64,000 nucleotides of DNA from DATKJS01 sp050015275 (GCA_050015275.1 JBEKBS010000008.1:1-64000); one strand, 5' to 3'; shown: positions 16,799-25,338, counted from the first letter of the stretch. The notes: generated by a model from the sequence alone, not told the origin. Numbers and translations: made by a program.

Positions 16799-17734
16799 TT
16801 GAGGGTGAAAACGACAATAATGATCCCCATCCAGAGCGAGATGGAAAACACAAAGCTCCGTGATTTCATTTCAAACCTGCGGGCGGTCGATGTCTTCCTC
16901 GTCCTGGTCCTTTTCCTCTATTCACTCTTGGGGGCGGTCTTCCATTCCAGGGTGAAGAACTGGACCCTCCTGACTCTGACATGCATCGGGATGGCCTTCC
17001 TATTCGTGGGTTTTAATCACCTCCAGCAGCGTATGACTCGCCGGTTCGGCAGGTTTTTCTTCAGGGTTTTGTCGGTTTCGATCGTGTTGATCTACACGTA
17101 CGAGGCCGCCCTCCGGCTGATGTTCATCATCTGGCCGACCTGGAAGGACCAGGCCCTCATCAACCTGGAGCGGGTGATTTTCGGCGTCCAGCCCACGATT
17201 TGGCTTCAGGCATTCATCTTTCCGGGGCTGACGGAATGGATGATGTTCTCCTATCTCAGCTATTTTGCCCTTTATCCGACCGTGAGCGCCGTTCTCTATT
17301 TCAGACGGGGCGAAGACGTCATGGAAAAGTTCCTTTTCCTCCTCTGCTTCAATAATATTTTCTGCAATGCCTTATATCTTTTCTTCCCTGTGGACAATCC
17401 CATGTCCACGCTGGGGCATCTTTACACCGTGCCCTTGAAGGGCTACGTTTTCACGGCCGCGGGCGAGTATTTGCGGGCCCACCTGATGTCTGCCGGCGGA
17501 GGGATGCCCAGCGGGCACGTCGCGGCGACGCTGGTCATGCTCTTGACCGTTTTCCGTGATGACCGTCGGTCCTTCTATGCCCTCGCCCCTGTCGGATTTT
17601 CGGTCATCCTGGCGACGTTCTATTGCCGGTTCCATTATCTCTCGGACAGCGTGATGGGGCTGTTGGCGGGGTTGATTTGCTGGTGGGTCGCTCCCGCCGT
17701 GAGGAAGTCCATCAATCGTTCCCTGGCCCCCTGA
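16799..17734 (+). CDS. PAP2-superfamily integral membrane phosphatase/transferase
   Basis: 311 aa with six or more hydrophobic helices. The acid-phosphatase motif appears as GGMPSGHVAAT (about residue 235) and FHYLSDSVMG (about 283), giving the catalytic histidines and neighbouring Asp. The long helical N-terminus and the NPMSTLGHLYTVP loop resemble the PAP2_3 group that includes inositol-phosphorylceramide synthases. It therefore likely handles a lipid phosphate or moves a phospho-head-group. Start is uncertain: TTG 16799, ATG 16820 or ATG 16841 are all possible, none with an ideal ribosome site. Its 3' end overlaps the convergent radical SAM gene by 23 bp. Confidence 0.82.
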   Translation: MRVKTTIMIPIQSEMENTKLRDFISNLRAVDVFLVLVLFLYSLLGAVFHSRVKNWTLLTLTCIGMAFLFVGFNHLQQRMTRRFGRFFFRVLSVSIVLIYTYEAALRLMFIIWPTWKDQALINLERVIFGVQPTIWLQAFIFPGLTEWMMFSYLSYFALYPTVSAVLYFRRGEDVMEKFLFLLCFNNIFCNALYLFFPVDNPMSTLGHLYTVPLKGYVFTAAGEYLRAHLMSAGGGMPSGHVAATLVMLLTVFRDDRRSFYALAPVGFSVILATFYCRFHYLSDSVMGLLAGLICWWVAPAVRKSINRSLAP

Positions 17735-18959
17735 TGGAGGGGCCGTCACCAGGTCCTTCCCCGGATTTTTCCGTCATCTCCATGATGGGACCCCCGTACA
17801 GGCGGAATTCGTCCAGTTGGCAGGAGGGGATGAGGTTCCCTTTGTATGCCATCTGGTTCAGGCAGCCGTCACAGAGATTGACTTCGCCGTCGAGGATTTC
17901 GTTCGGCTGTTGAATATTGATGCATTGGATATAGACCGGATCGAAGAGCCTGGCCGGGCTCCTCAGGGCCGTTCCGAGATACCGGAAGAGCGCCTTCCTG
18001 ATCTCCCGGTCGAGCCCGGCAAGAAGGAAAATCTTCTTCCCGATCCTGGGCTGGGAGAACCCGGCCATATATCGACCCTTCCGGAGATGCGTCCAGGCCT
18101 CGTTGAACTCGACCGTTCTTGCCCCGACCGTTCCATAGATTTTGCGGGCGGAACCCAGATAGAGGATGATGAGGAATTTGTGCGTTTCCGGCCTTGCCGT
18201 GCCGCTCAAGTAAGCGGAAGGGCGGGTTTCGGCGAAGGATCTTTCGACGACCTCGTAGATCTCCTCGCTCGTGATGGAGATCTCGCGGCTATCCGATGAG
18301 CCGCTCTGCCAATGGGAGGTGTCGATGAATTTCCCGCCGGCCATATATCTCTTGCCTTCGGAAAAGTCCAGTCCCCGCAAGGCGATGAGCGAGACGTTCT
18401 GGACCTTGGGGATGTTCCTCCTGACCCATTCCAAGATCGAGGGGACCTCGGGCAAGGTCTTCCGGGAGACGGTTACATTGAAACCGCACTGGACTTCGCC
18501 CAGGTCCCAGATCATGTCGGCGTAAAATTGCCTGAGATCGTTCAATCCGGATTCTGACCTTCCCTCCCAGCCCGGTCTGTCCTGTCCGCTGTCGACATGA
18601 AAGAAGATCTGATGGAGCCCGGCCTTCCGGAGCTCGGCGGCCAGCTCCCGGCTGAGATTTTGCCCGTTGGAGAAGATCACCGGCTGCATCCGGTTCCGGC
18701 GGATGAAATCGACGACCTCGACGATCCCGGGATAGATGAGGGGTTCGCCTCCGGCGATCGATATCCGGCCACAGTTGGTCGACCTTTGGCAGAGGAGGAT
18801 ATCGTTTTTCACCCCCTCAAGGGACCGGTGTCCTTCAAGCCGGTGACGGTAGCACCCCGGGCAGGACAGGTCGCATTCGTCCGTCACCTCCACCCACGCT
18901 CCCGGATTGTCGGCTTTGGACCAAGGGAATTTGTACATTCTTTTTCTATCGATGGGCAT
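17712..18959 (-). CDS. Radical SAM protein A (tandem paralogue)
   Basis: 415 aa. The N-terminus carries the 4Fe-4S SAM motif CDLSCPGC (CxxxCxxC, about residues 29-36), followed by the GGEPL SAM-binding motif near residue 70 and the strand PVIFSNGQNL. A C-terminal cluster CDGC-x13-C (NLCDGCLNQMAY...SCQLDE) is conserved in the next gene and may bind an auxiliary iron-sulfur cluster. No peptide precursor is seen nearby. The substrate is unknown; neighbours are a PAP2 lipid enzyme and an ICMT/PEMT methyltransferase. It follows its paralogue with a 32-nt gap, so both are probably cotranscribed. Confidence 0.85.
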   Translation of the reverse strand: MPIDRKRMYKFPWSKADNPGAWVEVTDECDLSCPGCYRHRLEGHRSLEGVKNDILLCQRSTNCGRISIAGGEPLIYPGIVEVVDFIRRNRMQPVIFSNGQNLSRELAAELRKAGLHQIFFHVDSGQDRPGWEGRSESGLNDLRQFYADMIWDLGEVQCGFNVTVSRKTLPEVPSILEWVRRNIPKVQNVSLIALRGLDFSEGKRYMAGGKFIDTSHWQSGSSDSREISITSEEIYEVVERSFAETRPSAYLSGTARPETHKFLIILYLGSARKIYGTVGARTVEFNEAWTHLRKGRYMAGFSQPRIGKKIFLLAGLDREIRKALFRYLGTALRSPARLFDPVYIQCINIQQPNEILDGEVNLCDGCLNQMAYKGNLIPSCQLDEFRLYGGPIMEMTEKSGEGPGDGPSIRGPGND

Positions 18960-18991
18960 GGCTTCTGTCTCGCCTCCTCGAAGGTCGATGA

Positions 18992-20185
18992 TCAGCGGGC
19001 GATGGCCGGAACGATGGCTGTTCCGAACACGCGATATTCGTCCAGGCGGCAGGAGTTGATCAGCTTTCCCCGATAGACCATCATGTTGAGGCAGCTGTCG
19101 CAGAGATTGACCTGGCCGTCCAAGAGTTCATTCGGCTGATGAAGGTGAATGGACTGCGAATAAATCCTGGAGACGAGATGACGGGGATCCCGGAAACAGG
19201 CGCGAAGGTGATCAGCGAACGCGCGTCGAAGCTGCGGGTCGACGAGGGCGAGGATGAAGACCTTCCTCCCGACGACCGGACTTCTCAGGAACGACAGGTA
19301 TCGGCCCTTGAGGAGATGGTGGACGACCTGAACGAGTTCCACGGTCTTGGCCCCCAGCACGCCGTAGATCCCGTTCCTGCTGCCGACATAGATCGCGATG
19401 AGGTACTTGGTCGTCTCAACTTGGGCCGAGCCGTTGAGGAAGGCCGCCGGCTCGAAGTCCCGATGGCGGTCCGCGATCTCCTCGAACATCTCCTCGGCCG
19501 TGATGTTCGTTTCGCTCGGGTCGTGCGGGACGTCGCCAAGGGTCCGGAGGTCGATCCGGCGCCCGCCCGCGAAATATTCAACATCAGGAGTGTTGGGAAG
19601 GGTGCGGAAAGCGATGAACGAAATGTGTTGGACCTTATGGATATTCCTCTTGCACCATTCCGTGATCGCCGGGAGATAGGGCAGGGTGTTCCGGAAGACC
19701 GTCACATGATACCCGCATTGGATCCCCTTCGTCTCATAGAGCAGGTCGGCGAAATACTGGCGGAGCTCGTTCAGTTCGGCCTCGTTTTTCCCCTCCCAGC
19801 CCGGCCTGTTCTGAATGCTGTCGATGTGCAGGTGGATCTTGGCCAGGCCGGCTTTTTTCAATTCCTTCGCCAGGGCGGGAGTCAGCTTCTCCCCGTTGGA
19901 GAGAATGGTCGGCTTGATCTTCAGCCTGGCCATGAACTCGACGACATCGACGATATGAGGATAGATCAACGGCTCGCCGCCCGCGATCGCCATTCCGTCG
20001 CAGTTCGTGATCCTTCGGCAATCCCGGATGTCCTGCCGGACCTCGTCCAAGGGCCGGTGTCCCTCGATCTTGTGCCTGTAGCAGCCCCGGCAGGAAAGAG
20101 TGCACTCGTCCGTCACCTCGACCCAGCCGCCCGGGTTGTCCGGTTTGGACCAGGGAAATCTGTAAAGATCTCTCCTATTGAGCAC
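18992..20185 (-). CDS. Radical SAM protein B (tandem paralogue)
   Basis: 397 aa, clearly homologous to the downstream gene over the whole length. Shared landmarks are FPWSKPDNPGGWVEVTDEC, CTLSCRGCYRH, AIAGGEPLIYP, the HxDS motif in LHIDSIQNRPGWEG, QPNELLDG and CDSC-x13-C. The start is GTG at 20185 with GGGGGT upstream. Both copies retain every cysteine of the two presumed clusters, so both are likely active. They may act on successive or related positions of one substrate, or form a heterodimer. No known radical SAM subfamily is recognised with certainty. Confidence 0.85.
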   Translation of the reverse strand: MLNRRDLYRFPWSKPDNPGGWVEVTDECTLSCRGCYRHKIEGHRPLDEVRQDIRDCRRITNCDGMAIAGGEPLIYPHIVDVVEFMARLKIKPTILSNGEKLTPALAKELKKAGLAKIHLHIDSIQNRPGWEGKNEAELNELRQYFADLLYETKGIQCGYHVTVFRNTLPYLPAITEWCKRNIHKVQHISFIAFRTLPNTPDVEYFAGGRRIDLRTLGDVPHDPSETNITAEEMFEEIADRHRDFEPAAFLNGSAQVETTKYLIAIYVGSRNGIYGVLGAKTVELVQVVHHLLKGRYLSFLRSPVVGRKVFILALVDPQLRRAFADHLRACFRDPRHLVSRIYSQSIHLHQPNELLDGQVNLCDSCLNMMVYRGKLINSCRLDEYRVFGTAIVPAIAR

Positions 20186-20212
20186 GAAAGCTACCCCCGA
20201 TCTCTCAGGAAG

Positions 20213-20241
20213 AACCTACTCTCAAACGGGAGCCTTGTCAA
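20213..20241 (-). promoter_or_regulatory. Candidate promoter of the radical SAM pair
   Basis: Minus strand: TTGACA (20241-20236), 17 nt, TAGGTT (20218-20213). Predicted leader of about 21 nt before GTG 20185. The -35 is perfect and the -10 weak. Confidence 0.4.
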
Positions 20242-20351
20242 TCGGACCCGACCCGGAAGACGCGTCACTCGACGTCGCCAAAACAGATCTCCAGCTTGAA
20301 AATCTCAGTTCAGGGGTGGTACCCTGATGGGGGCAAGTCGAGTTGAGACCG

Positions 20352-20837
20352 ATGACAAAAAGAAACGTGGCGGATAGGATCCTTCTTGCAAATCCCATCT
20401 CTCTCAGCGGAGTTGAAGGAGCCCTGCTCATTGGCACCGGGATCCTGGGATGGGTGTTTTCCTGGCCTAAGATGCCGCTGTTCCCTGCGTTGAATGTGAT
20501 CGGCGGGGTGTTGTTTCTCGGCGGGGTGGCATTTCATCATTATTGTGAGCGAGTCCACCGGCAAGCCCATCATCAATCAGATGATATCACGCGCATCATC
20601 AAAGCCGGAGCCTACTCGAAGATCCGCCATCCCCTCTACCTGAGCATGATATTCGTGAACCTGGGGATCGGACTCGCCTTCGGCATCATCTGGACGTTCA
20701 TTCTTGCAGTATTAATAAAAGTGCGTATCGTCATGTCGGCTCTTCAGGAAGAAGAGTTCTTGCTCAGAAAGTTCCCCGAAGAGTATCGCCAGTACAAGCA
20801 AAGCGTCCGGTGGCGCATGATCCCGGGCGTGTTCTGA
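20352..20837 (+). CDS. ICMT/PEMT-family membrane methyltransferase
   Basis: 161 aa from ATG 20352 (a TTG at 20343 would add three residues). Four hydrophobic segments are followed by the family signature: AGAYSKIRHPLYLSMI (SAM-binding RHPxY), then EEEFLLRKFPEEYRQYK and a terminal RWRMIPGVF. Isoprenylcysteine carboxyl methyltransferase-like and phospholipid N-methyltransferase-like bacterial proteins share this architecture. It would methylate a membrane lipid or another amphipathic acceptor. It is divergent from the radical SAM pair, with about 166 nt between starts. The exact substrate is unknown. Confidence 0.8.
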   Translation: MTKRNVADRILLANPISLSGVEGALLIGTGILGWVFSWPKMPLFPALNVIGGVLFLGGVAFHHYCERVHRQAHHQSDDITRIIKAGAYSKIRHPLYLSMIFVNLGIGLAFGIIWTFILAVLIKVRIVMSALQEEEFLLRKFPEEYRQYKQSVRWRMIPGVF

Positions 20838-20950
20838 GCCCCTGCCGAGGCCGCACGCCCCAGGTTGCGCTGGATGCTGAGCGTGGAAGCGTGCCTCTCC
20901 CACGAACCAAGCCGGCCCATCCCGAGAGCGGCCGGAGCCAGATACGAATA

Positions 20951-20979
20951 TTGACGATGATGGTCAATGCTGACATAAT
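20951..20979 (+). promoter_or_regulatory. ABC-operon promoter with overlapping inverted repeat
   Basis: TTGACG (20951-20956), 17 nt, CATAAT (20974-20979). The -35 lies in the inverted repeat TTGAC-N7-GTCAA (20951-20967), a possible repressor site. Leader to ATG 21017 is about 31 nt. Confidence 0.5.
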
Positions 20980-21016
20980 TCGTCCGTGCTTCTCTTAAAA
21001 AATTTGATCCGACACC

Positions 21017-21772
21017 ATGCGCGATATCAGTGACCGGCTCGACCATCCATGGCGCCCCGTGATCGTCACCGTCGCCGGCTTGGCGAAGACGTACGGGAGC
21101 GTTGTCGCCCTTGACGACGTCGCTTTCTCGATCCGCCGGGGGGAGATCCTGGGTCTGATTGGCCCCAACGGCGCCGGGAAGACCACGCTTTTCGAGTGCT
21201 TGGCGGGAGTCCAGCCGGCTGACAGGGGAGAAGTGACGTTCGGTGACGGATATGAGACGGCCCGTCGCGGCGACGTTCTCTTCTATCTGCCTGACGGCAT
21301 TGCGCCGTGGCCTCATCAGCCGGTGGAATGGGCCTTGCAGTTCTTCCTGAATTTTTTCTGCGGGAGGCGCGACCTGTATGACGAGATCGTCGACCGCCTC
21401 GATATCGCGCCGTTAGGGAGCAAGCGGATCGGAGCGCTCTCCCAAGGCCAGCGCAAGCGGGCCTTGCTGGCGATGGGTCTCCTCACGCCGCAACCGGTGC
21501 TGCTCATTGATGAACCGTTCGAGGGGCTTGATCTGCGCCAGAGCCGTGAAACCGCGAAGACGCTTCGCTGGCACGCGTCGCTCGGGCGAACGCTGTTCCT
21601 TTCGATCCACCAGACTATGGATGCCGGGCGCTTTTGCGACCGGTTTGTGCTCTTGAGCGGAGGGCGGGCCCGCGGGGAGGGCACGGCCGCCGAACTGGCC
21701 GAGCTTGCCAGGGGCCGGCCCGGCGTCACGGCGCCGGCCGATTTCGAGGAGGTCTTCCTTGCCCTCACTTAG
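21017..21772 (+). CDS. ABC transporter ATP-binding protein
   Basis: 251 aa. Walker A GPNGAGKTT (about residue 54-62), signature LSQGQRKR, Walker B VLLIDEPFEGLD and the switch His in LSIHQTMD are all intact. It resembles the ABC-2/NatA, GldA and NosF type that energises a membrane exporter or an export-like maturation process. An N-terminal extension of about 17 residues precedes the first strand. The next gene starts inside its last codons, so the two are translationally coupled. Confidence 0.92.
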   Translation: MRDISDRLDHPWRPVIVTVAGLAKTYGSVVALDDVAFSIRRGEILGLIGPNGAGKTTLFECLAGVQPADRGEVTFGDGYETARRGDVLFYLPDGIAPWPHQPVEWALQFFLNFFCGRRDLYDEIVDRLDIAPLGSKRIGALSQGQRKRALLAMGLLTPQPVLLIDEPFEGLDLRQSRETAKTLRWHASLGRTLFLSIHQTMDAGRFCDRFVLLSGGRARGEGTAAELAELARGRPGVTAPADFEEVFLALT

Positions 21773-23084
21773 GCGCCCGTGGATCCAGCTTGTCGGAAAG
21801 GAATGGCGTGATCTTCTCGCTTCGCGCGCTTGGTGGGTGATGATGTTCCTCGTTGGACCGCTCGTCGGCGTGTCCTTCATCGGCGCGGTCCGGAAGTATG
21901 CCGAGGCCAGCGGCCTCGGAGGGACGTCGGCGGGCGTGGGAGGAGCCTTCTCGCCGCTCGACGGCATTTGGGTGCCCACGTTCGTGGCCTATGAAATCGC
22001 GGCCACTTTCCTCCTCCCGTTCGTGGCGATCCGCCTGGTCGCCGGCGACCGCCAGAGCGGGGCGTTGAAGCTCGAGCTCCAGCACCCGATGTCGCCGCTT
22101 TCCCGCATTTCGGCAAAGGCCCTCGTTCTCTTCGCGGGATGGTGCCTGGCCGGCCTTCCGGCGCTCATGGCGGGAATCCTGTGGAAGATGTACGGCGGGA
22201 GCACCTATCCGCCGGAGCTTGCGAGCGTCGTCGTCGGCCACCTCCTGAGCGCCGGGCTGACGATCGCGCTAGCGGCCGCGGTCGCGTCGATCGCGGAGAA
22301 TCCGTCGACCGCGGCCATCCTGGTGCTTTCCTTCACGGTCGGCACCTGGATCCTGGGTTTCATCGCCTCCATGCGCGGCGGACTGGCGGAGCAGGTCGCC
22401 AGGTTCACCCCCGAGGCGATGTTGGACATGTTCCAGCACGGACTCGTTCAGCTCGGCACGGCCCTCGCCGCGCTGGTCTTGATCGCCACTGGCCTGGGGG
22501 TGGCCGCGCTCTGGATCCGGCTTGGCGTCTCCGCTCGGCGTCGCGCGTTCGAATCGGCCGCCCTCGTCGCGGTCGGCGCCGCCCTGGTCGTGGCCTGCGC
22601 GTTCTTTCACCTGAGCTGGGATCTTTCGGAGAACCGGCGCCATTCGTTCCCCGAGGCCGATCAAGAAGCCCTCGCGCAGATCAAGGGCCCGCTCAACATC
22701 GAGGCGCACCTGGCGCCAGAGGATCCGCGCCGCTCCGATCTCGAAAATAAGGCTCTCTCGAAGCTTCGCCGCGTGATGCCGTCGGTCAGGGTCCGCTATG
22801 TCTCGGCCACGTCGATCGGCCTCTTTGAGCAGGCGAACACCGGATATGGCGAGGTCTGGTACGAGCTTGGTGGCAAGAGAACGATGAACCGGCTCACGAC
22901 AGAGGAAGCCGTGCTCGAGACGATCTACGGCTTGGCCGGCATGACGCCTCCGCAAGAGACCGGAACGCCGTTCGCCGGCCATCCGCTCGTCGCGGCCCCG
23001 AGGGGTGCCGCCGTGATCCTCTATGGATTGTGGCCCGCGTTCGTGGCGGGCTTCGGATTCTTGGTCCTCAGGAGAAAAACATGA
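21759..23084 (+). CDS. ABC-2 type permease fused to a GldG-like extracytoplasmic tail
   Basis: 441 aa from TTG 21759, chosen because GAGGAGG lies 6 nt upstream; it overlaps the ATPase stop by 14 nt. The N-terminal part has about six membrane helices of an ABC-2 permease (GldF/NosY-like) with a cytoplasmic VAGDRQSGALKLELQHP loop typical of the family. After another helix at about residue 270, the segment LSWDLSENRRHSFPEADQEAL begins a domain like that of GldG, but far shorter than full GldG. A last helix ends the protein. The tail may sense or bind an extracellular partner. Confidence 0.8.
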   Translation: MPSLRRPWIQLVGKEWRDLLASRAWWVMMFLVGPLVGVSFIGAVRKYAEASGLGGTSAGVGGAFSPLDGIWVPTFVAYEIAATFLLPFVAIRLVAGDRQSGALKLELQHPMSPLSRISAKALVLFAGWCLAGLPALMAGILWKMYGGSTYPPELASVVVGHLLSAGLTIALAAAVASIAENPSTAAILVLSFTVGTWILGFIASMRGGLAEQVARFTPEAMLDMFQHGLVQLGTALAALVLIATGLGVAALWIRLGVSARRRAFESAALVAVGAALVVACAFFHLSWDLSENRRHSFPEADQEALAQIKGPLNIEAHLAPEDPRRSDLENKALSKLRRVMPSVRVRYVSATSIGLFEQANTGYGEVWYELGGKRTMNRLTTEEAVLETIYGLAGMTPPQETGTPFAGHPLVAAPRGAAVILYGLWPAFVAGFGFLVLRRKT

Positions 23085-23803
23085 AGGCCAGTCAACGTTC
23101 GTTCATCGCGGCCGCTGCGGCCCTGGCGGTTGTTTCGCTGGGCGCAGCGGAGCTCAAGGTCGATCTCAGCAAAGAGCAGGCCGGCAAGGAACCAAAGGTT
23201 TTTCAGCCGATCGTCGGCACGTGGGTCGTGACCAAGGACGGAGGAGACACCGTGATCATGGTCGACGGCCGGCCGTGGGTCGTCCGGCAGAGCAATCCCA
23301 CGAAACTCCTGCTCGAGAGCGCGCGCAAATTCTATGGCGCTTCGAACGAGGGGTTCATGGACAACGTCAAACAGTTCGCGTACTTCCCTATCGCGATCCT
23401 CAAGGGTCTCGACGACTTCACGAACGGCACGATCAGCCTCAAGTTCAAGACGGTCGGTGGGACCAACGATCGCTGCTCCGGGATCCTCTTCAACGTCAAG
23501 CCGAACGGCGACTGGCTGGCCGTCCGGTACAACGATACCGAGAACAACATCGCCCTTTGGAGCTTCCATGACGGCGTCCGCAGGATCATGAAATTCGGGG
23601 GCCGGAACGCGTTCGTGCTCGACAGGAGCTTGTGGCACGAGTTGAAAATGACGGTTCAGGGCACGGACTTCAAGGGCTGGATCGACGGCACGCTCGGACT
23701 CGAATACACCCTGAAGGAGCCGGTGTCGGGCCGGATCGGCCTCTGGTCAAAGACCGACAGCACGAGCTATTTCAAGGATTACGTGGTCCGCCAGGCGCCG
23801 TGA
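23081..23803 (+). CDS. Secreted LamG/DUF1080-like beta-sandwich protein
   Basis: 240 aa from ATG 23081, which overlaps the permease stop (ATGA). A signal peptide covers residues 1-22 (ending GAAELK). The rest is a jelly-roll like the concanavalin-like or 3-keto-disaccharide hydrolase group: GTISLKFKTVGGTNDRCSGILF, DWLAVRYNDTENNIALW, WHELKMTVQG and VSGRIGLWSKTDS are characteristic strand pairs. It probably binds carbohydrate or protein outside the cytoplasm. Coupling to the ABC genes suggests it works with the transporter. Confidence 0.75.
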   Translation: MKASQRSFIAAAAALAVVSLGAAELKVDLSKEQAGKEPKVFQPIVGTWVVTKDGGDTVIMVDGRPWVVRQSNPTKLLLESARKFYGASNEGFMDNVKQFAYFPIAILKGLDDFTNGTISLKFKTVGGTNDRCSGILFNVKPNGDWLAVRYNDTENNIALWSFHDGVRRIMKFGGRNAFVLDRSLWHELKMTVQGTDFKGWIDGTLGLEYTLKEPVSGRIGLWSKTDSTSYFKDYVVRQAP

Positions 23804-23848
23804 AAGAGAAAAGGGAGCATTTTGCCCTGTCGTATTTAGGGGCTGCCC

Positions 23849-24346
23849 TCAGGCCGTCGGTTTCTTCTCAATCGAAACCACAAATTCTCTTGTGAAAGAG
23901 GCCGCTTTTTCTTGTCCATCGTTCCCCAGCGGGCCCTTCATTCCCTGGACCTCACACCGAAGAGTCGTTGGGTAGACATTCAACCCCAGCTCTTTAGCGA
24001 CCTTCTGCATCTTGCCGGAGGCCCCAGGGTCCAGCCATTTTTTGGCCTTCTCCCTTTCTTCGGGCCCCGCCGGCACGGGCCCGTGGGTATCGAACACCGC
24101 GATGGGTTTTTGCGCAGCGCCCTTTTTTGCCAGCCGCTTCAGCGCCCGGAGAGCTCTCCGGTTGACCCTGGCCATTCTTGTCGGGGCGCCGATGAAAATG
24201 AAGTCCATGCCCGTCAAGTCCGGAAGCTTCGTCCGAAGATCTTGGACGATGGCTTCGTGCCCGAGCGCCGTGACCTCTCGGGCGATGACTTCCGCGACCC
24301 GTTTCGTGTTGCCGAAGTAGCTTCTGAATAGGACGAGCGCCTTCAT
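23849..24346 (-). CDS. Flavodoxin-family protein
   Basis: 165 aa. The FMN phosphate loop SYFGNTKRVAE lies at residues 9-19, followed by FIFIGAPTRMARVN and a DTHGPVPAG stretch for the second FMN loop. It is probably a soluble electron carrier or NAD(P)H-quinone reductase-like protein. GGAGGG precedes the ATG at 24346. An unusual GPVPAGPEEREKAKKW insertion follows the second loop. Partners cannot be told from the neighbours. Confidence 0.85.
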   Translation of the reverse strand: MKALVLFRSYFGNTKRVAEVIAREVTALGHEAIVQDLRTKLPDLTGMDFIFIGAPTRMARVNRRALRALKRLAKKGAAQKPIAVFDTHGPVPAGPEEREKAKKWLDPGASGKMQKVAKELGLNVYPTTLRCEVQGMKGPLGNDGQEKAASFTREFVVSIEKKPTA

Positions 24347-24385
24347 GTCCGACCCTCCTCAGGTTCGATGAACCGTGGCTCGCGC

Positions 24386-25162
24386 TTATTTTAATACAAT
24401 TTCCGTTTCGACCGTGAAAAACTTATAACCTCGATAAAGGGTATCGACCTCGGCGAAGACGGTCTTGTGCCCGTCTTTCCCGACGAACGCGTTTTCCGTA
24501 TAGTTCCGGGTCGGAAAGCGAAGCCCGTTCTTTTCCAGGCCGTATTCTGAGAATGCCGTGATCCGGGGTTCGGCCTCGTGGGCCTTGGCCCATTCTTCGA
24601 CGCTCCGAAAATTCTCTATCGATTTTTGGTCCCAGACGATCTTCAGGACGGTGTCGTCCTTTTCGCGGACCCAGATCCTCCCGTAACAATGGGGCTTATG
24701 GAACTCGGGTTTCGGTATCGCTTCGATCACGACCGTCTTTTCTTTGCCGAGAGTGTCTTCTCCGACGAGTCGAAAGTCATGATAAGCCTGCCATGATTGG
24801 CTCAGGAGGCCGACCGGTCCGAAGAGGACGTTTTCGTATCGGAACTCGACCGTCTGCAGAGGGGAGTCGCGGATATCCTCTTTTTTTCCGTTGACCGAGA
24901 CGAGCTTCCGCTCTTCTTTCATCTCCTGGTTTTTCCTGACGTACTGGTAGTCGTAAAGATAGACATCGGTCGTCGGCGTGAAATGGCGTGTCCGCTCCGT
25001 GACTTCTTCCAGGCATACGAAATCGAGCGCGGCATTTTCCAGCCTTCGGCAATAGCCTTCCGCCTTTTTCAGGATCGCGGCCAGCCGTGACCCGTCCGGC
25101 TGACTTCCTGGATATTGTTGGGCAGAGAAAAACCCTATGGCGACGATCAGGGAGAACATCAT
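24386..25162 (-). CDS. Secreted protein of unknown function, LolA-like beta-rich fold suspected
   Basis: 258 aa. Hydrophobic N-terminal signal (FSLIVAIGFFSAQQ) is followed by a helix with two cysteines (GYCRRLENAALDFVC) and then alternating beta strands: VYLYDYQYVRKNQEMKEERKLVS, TVVIEAIPKPEF, GRIWVREKDDTVLKIVWD, RFPTRNYTENAF and FTVETEIVLK. The series resembles outer-membrane-lipoprotein-sorting-like domains common in Acidobacteria, but I am not certain. Two adjacent ATGs (25162 and 25159) are possible starts and no clear ribosome site is visible. It is a separate gene from the flavodoxin, 39 nt away on the same strand. Confidence 0.65.
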   Translation of the reverse strand: MMFSLIVAIGFFSAQQYPGSQPDGSRLAAILKKAEGYCRRLENAALDFVCLEEVTERTRHFTPTTDVYLYDYQYVRKNQEMKEERKLVSVNGKKEDIRDSPLQTVEFRYENVLFGPVGLLSQSWQAYHDFRLVGEDTLGKEKTVVIEAIPKPEFHKPHCYGRIWVREKDDTVLKIVWDQKSIENFRSVEEWAKAHEAEPRITAFSEYGLEKNGLRFPTRNYTENAFVGKDGHKTVFAEVDTLYRGYKFFTVETEIVLK

Positions 25163-25259
25163 CAGGAAAGGCGCGCTGGTATAGGTCCGGGCCCGGTCCG
25201 GACTCTTGCCCGTCCTCGTGACAAGGATCGGCGTCCGCGTCGTTCCGTCCGTGCCTGCT

Positions 25260-25287
25260 GCCCCGCCGGTCAGGCGGGGCTTTTTTT
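25260..25287 (+). terminator. Intrinsic terminator without an upstream plus-strand gene
   Basis: Eight-base-pair GC stem (25260-25267 with 25273-25280, arms GCCCCGCC and GGCGGGGC), a 5-nt loop and T7. It points rightward, yet both flanking genes are on the minus strand. Confidence 0.7.
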
Positions 25288-25338
25288 ATATACTCTCAGC
25301 TCGATTTAAGGGGGGGCAGGTCAAACCGGCCTTCTCCG

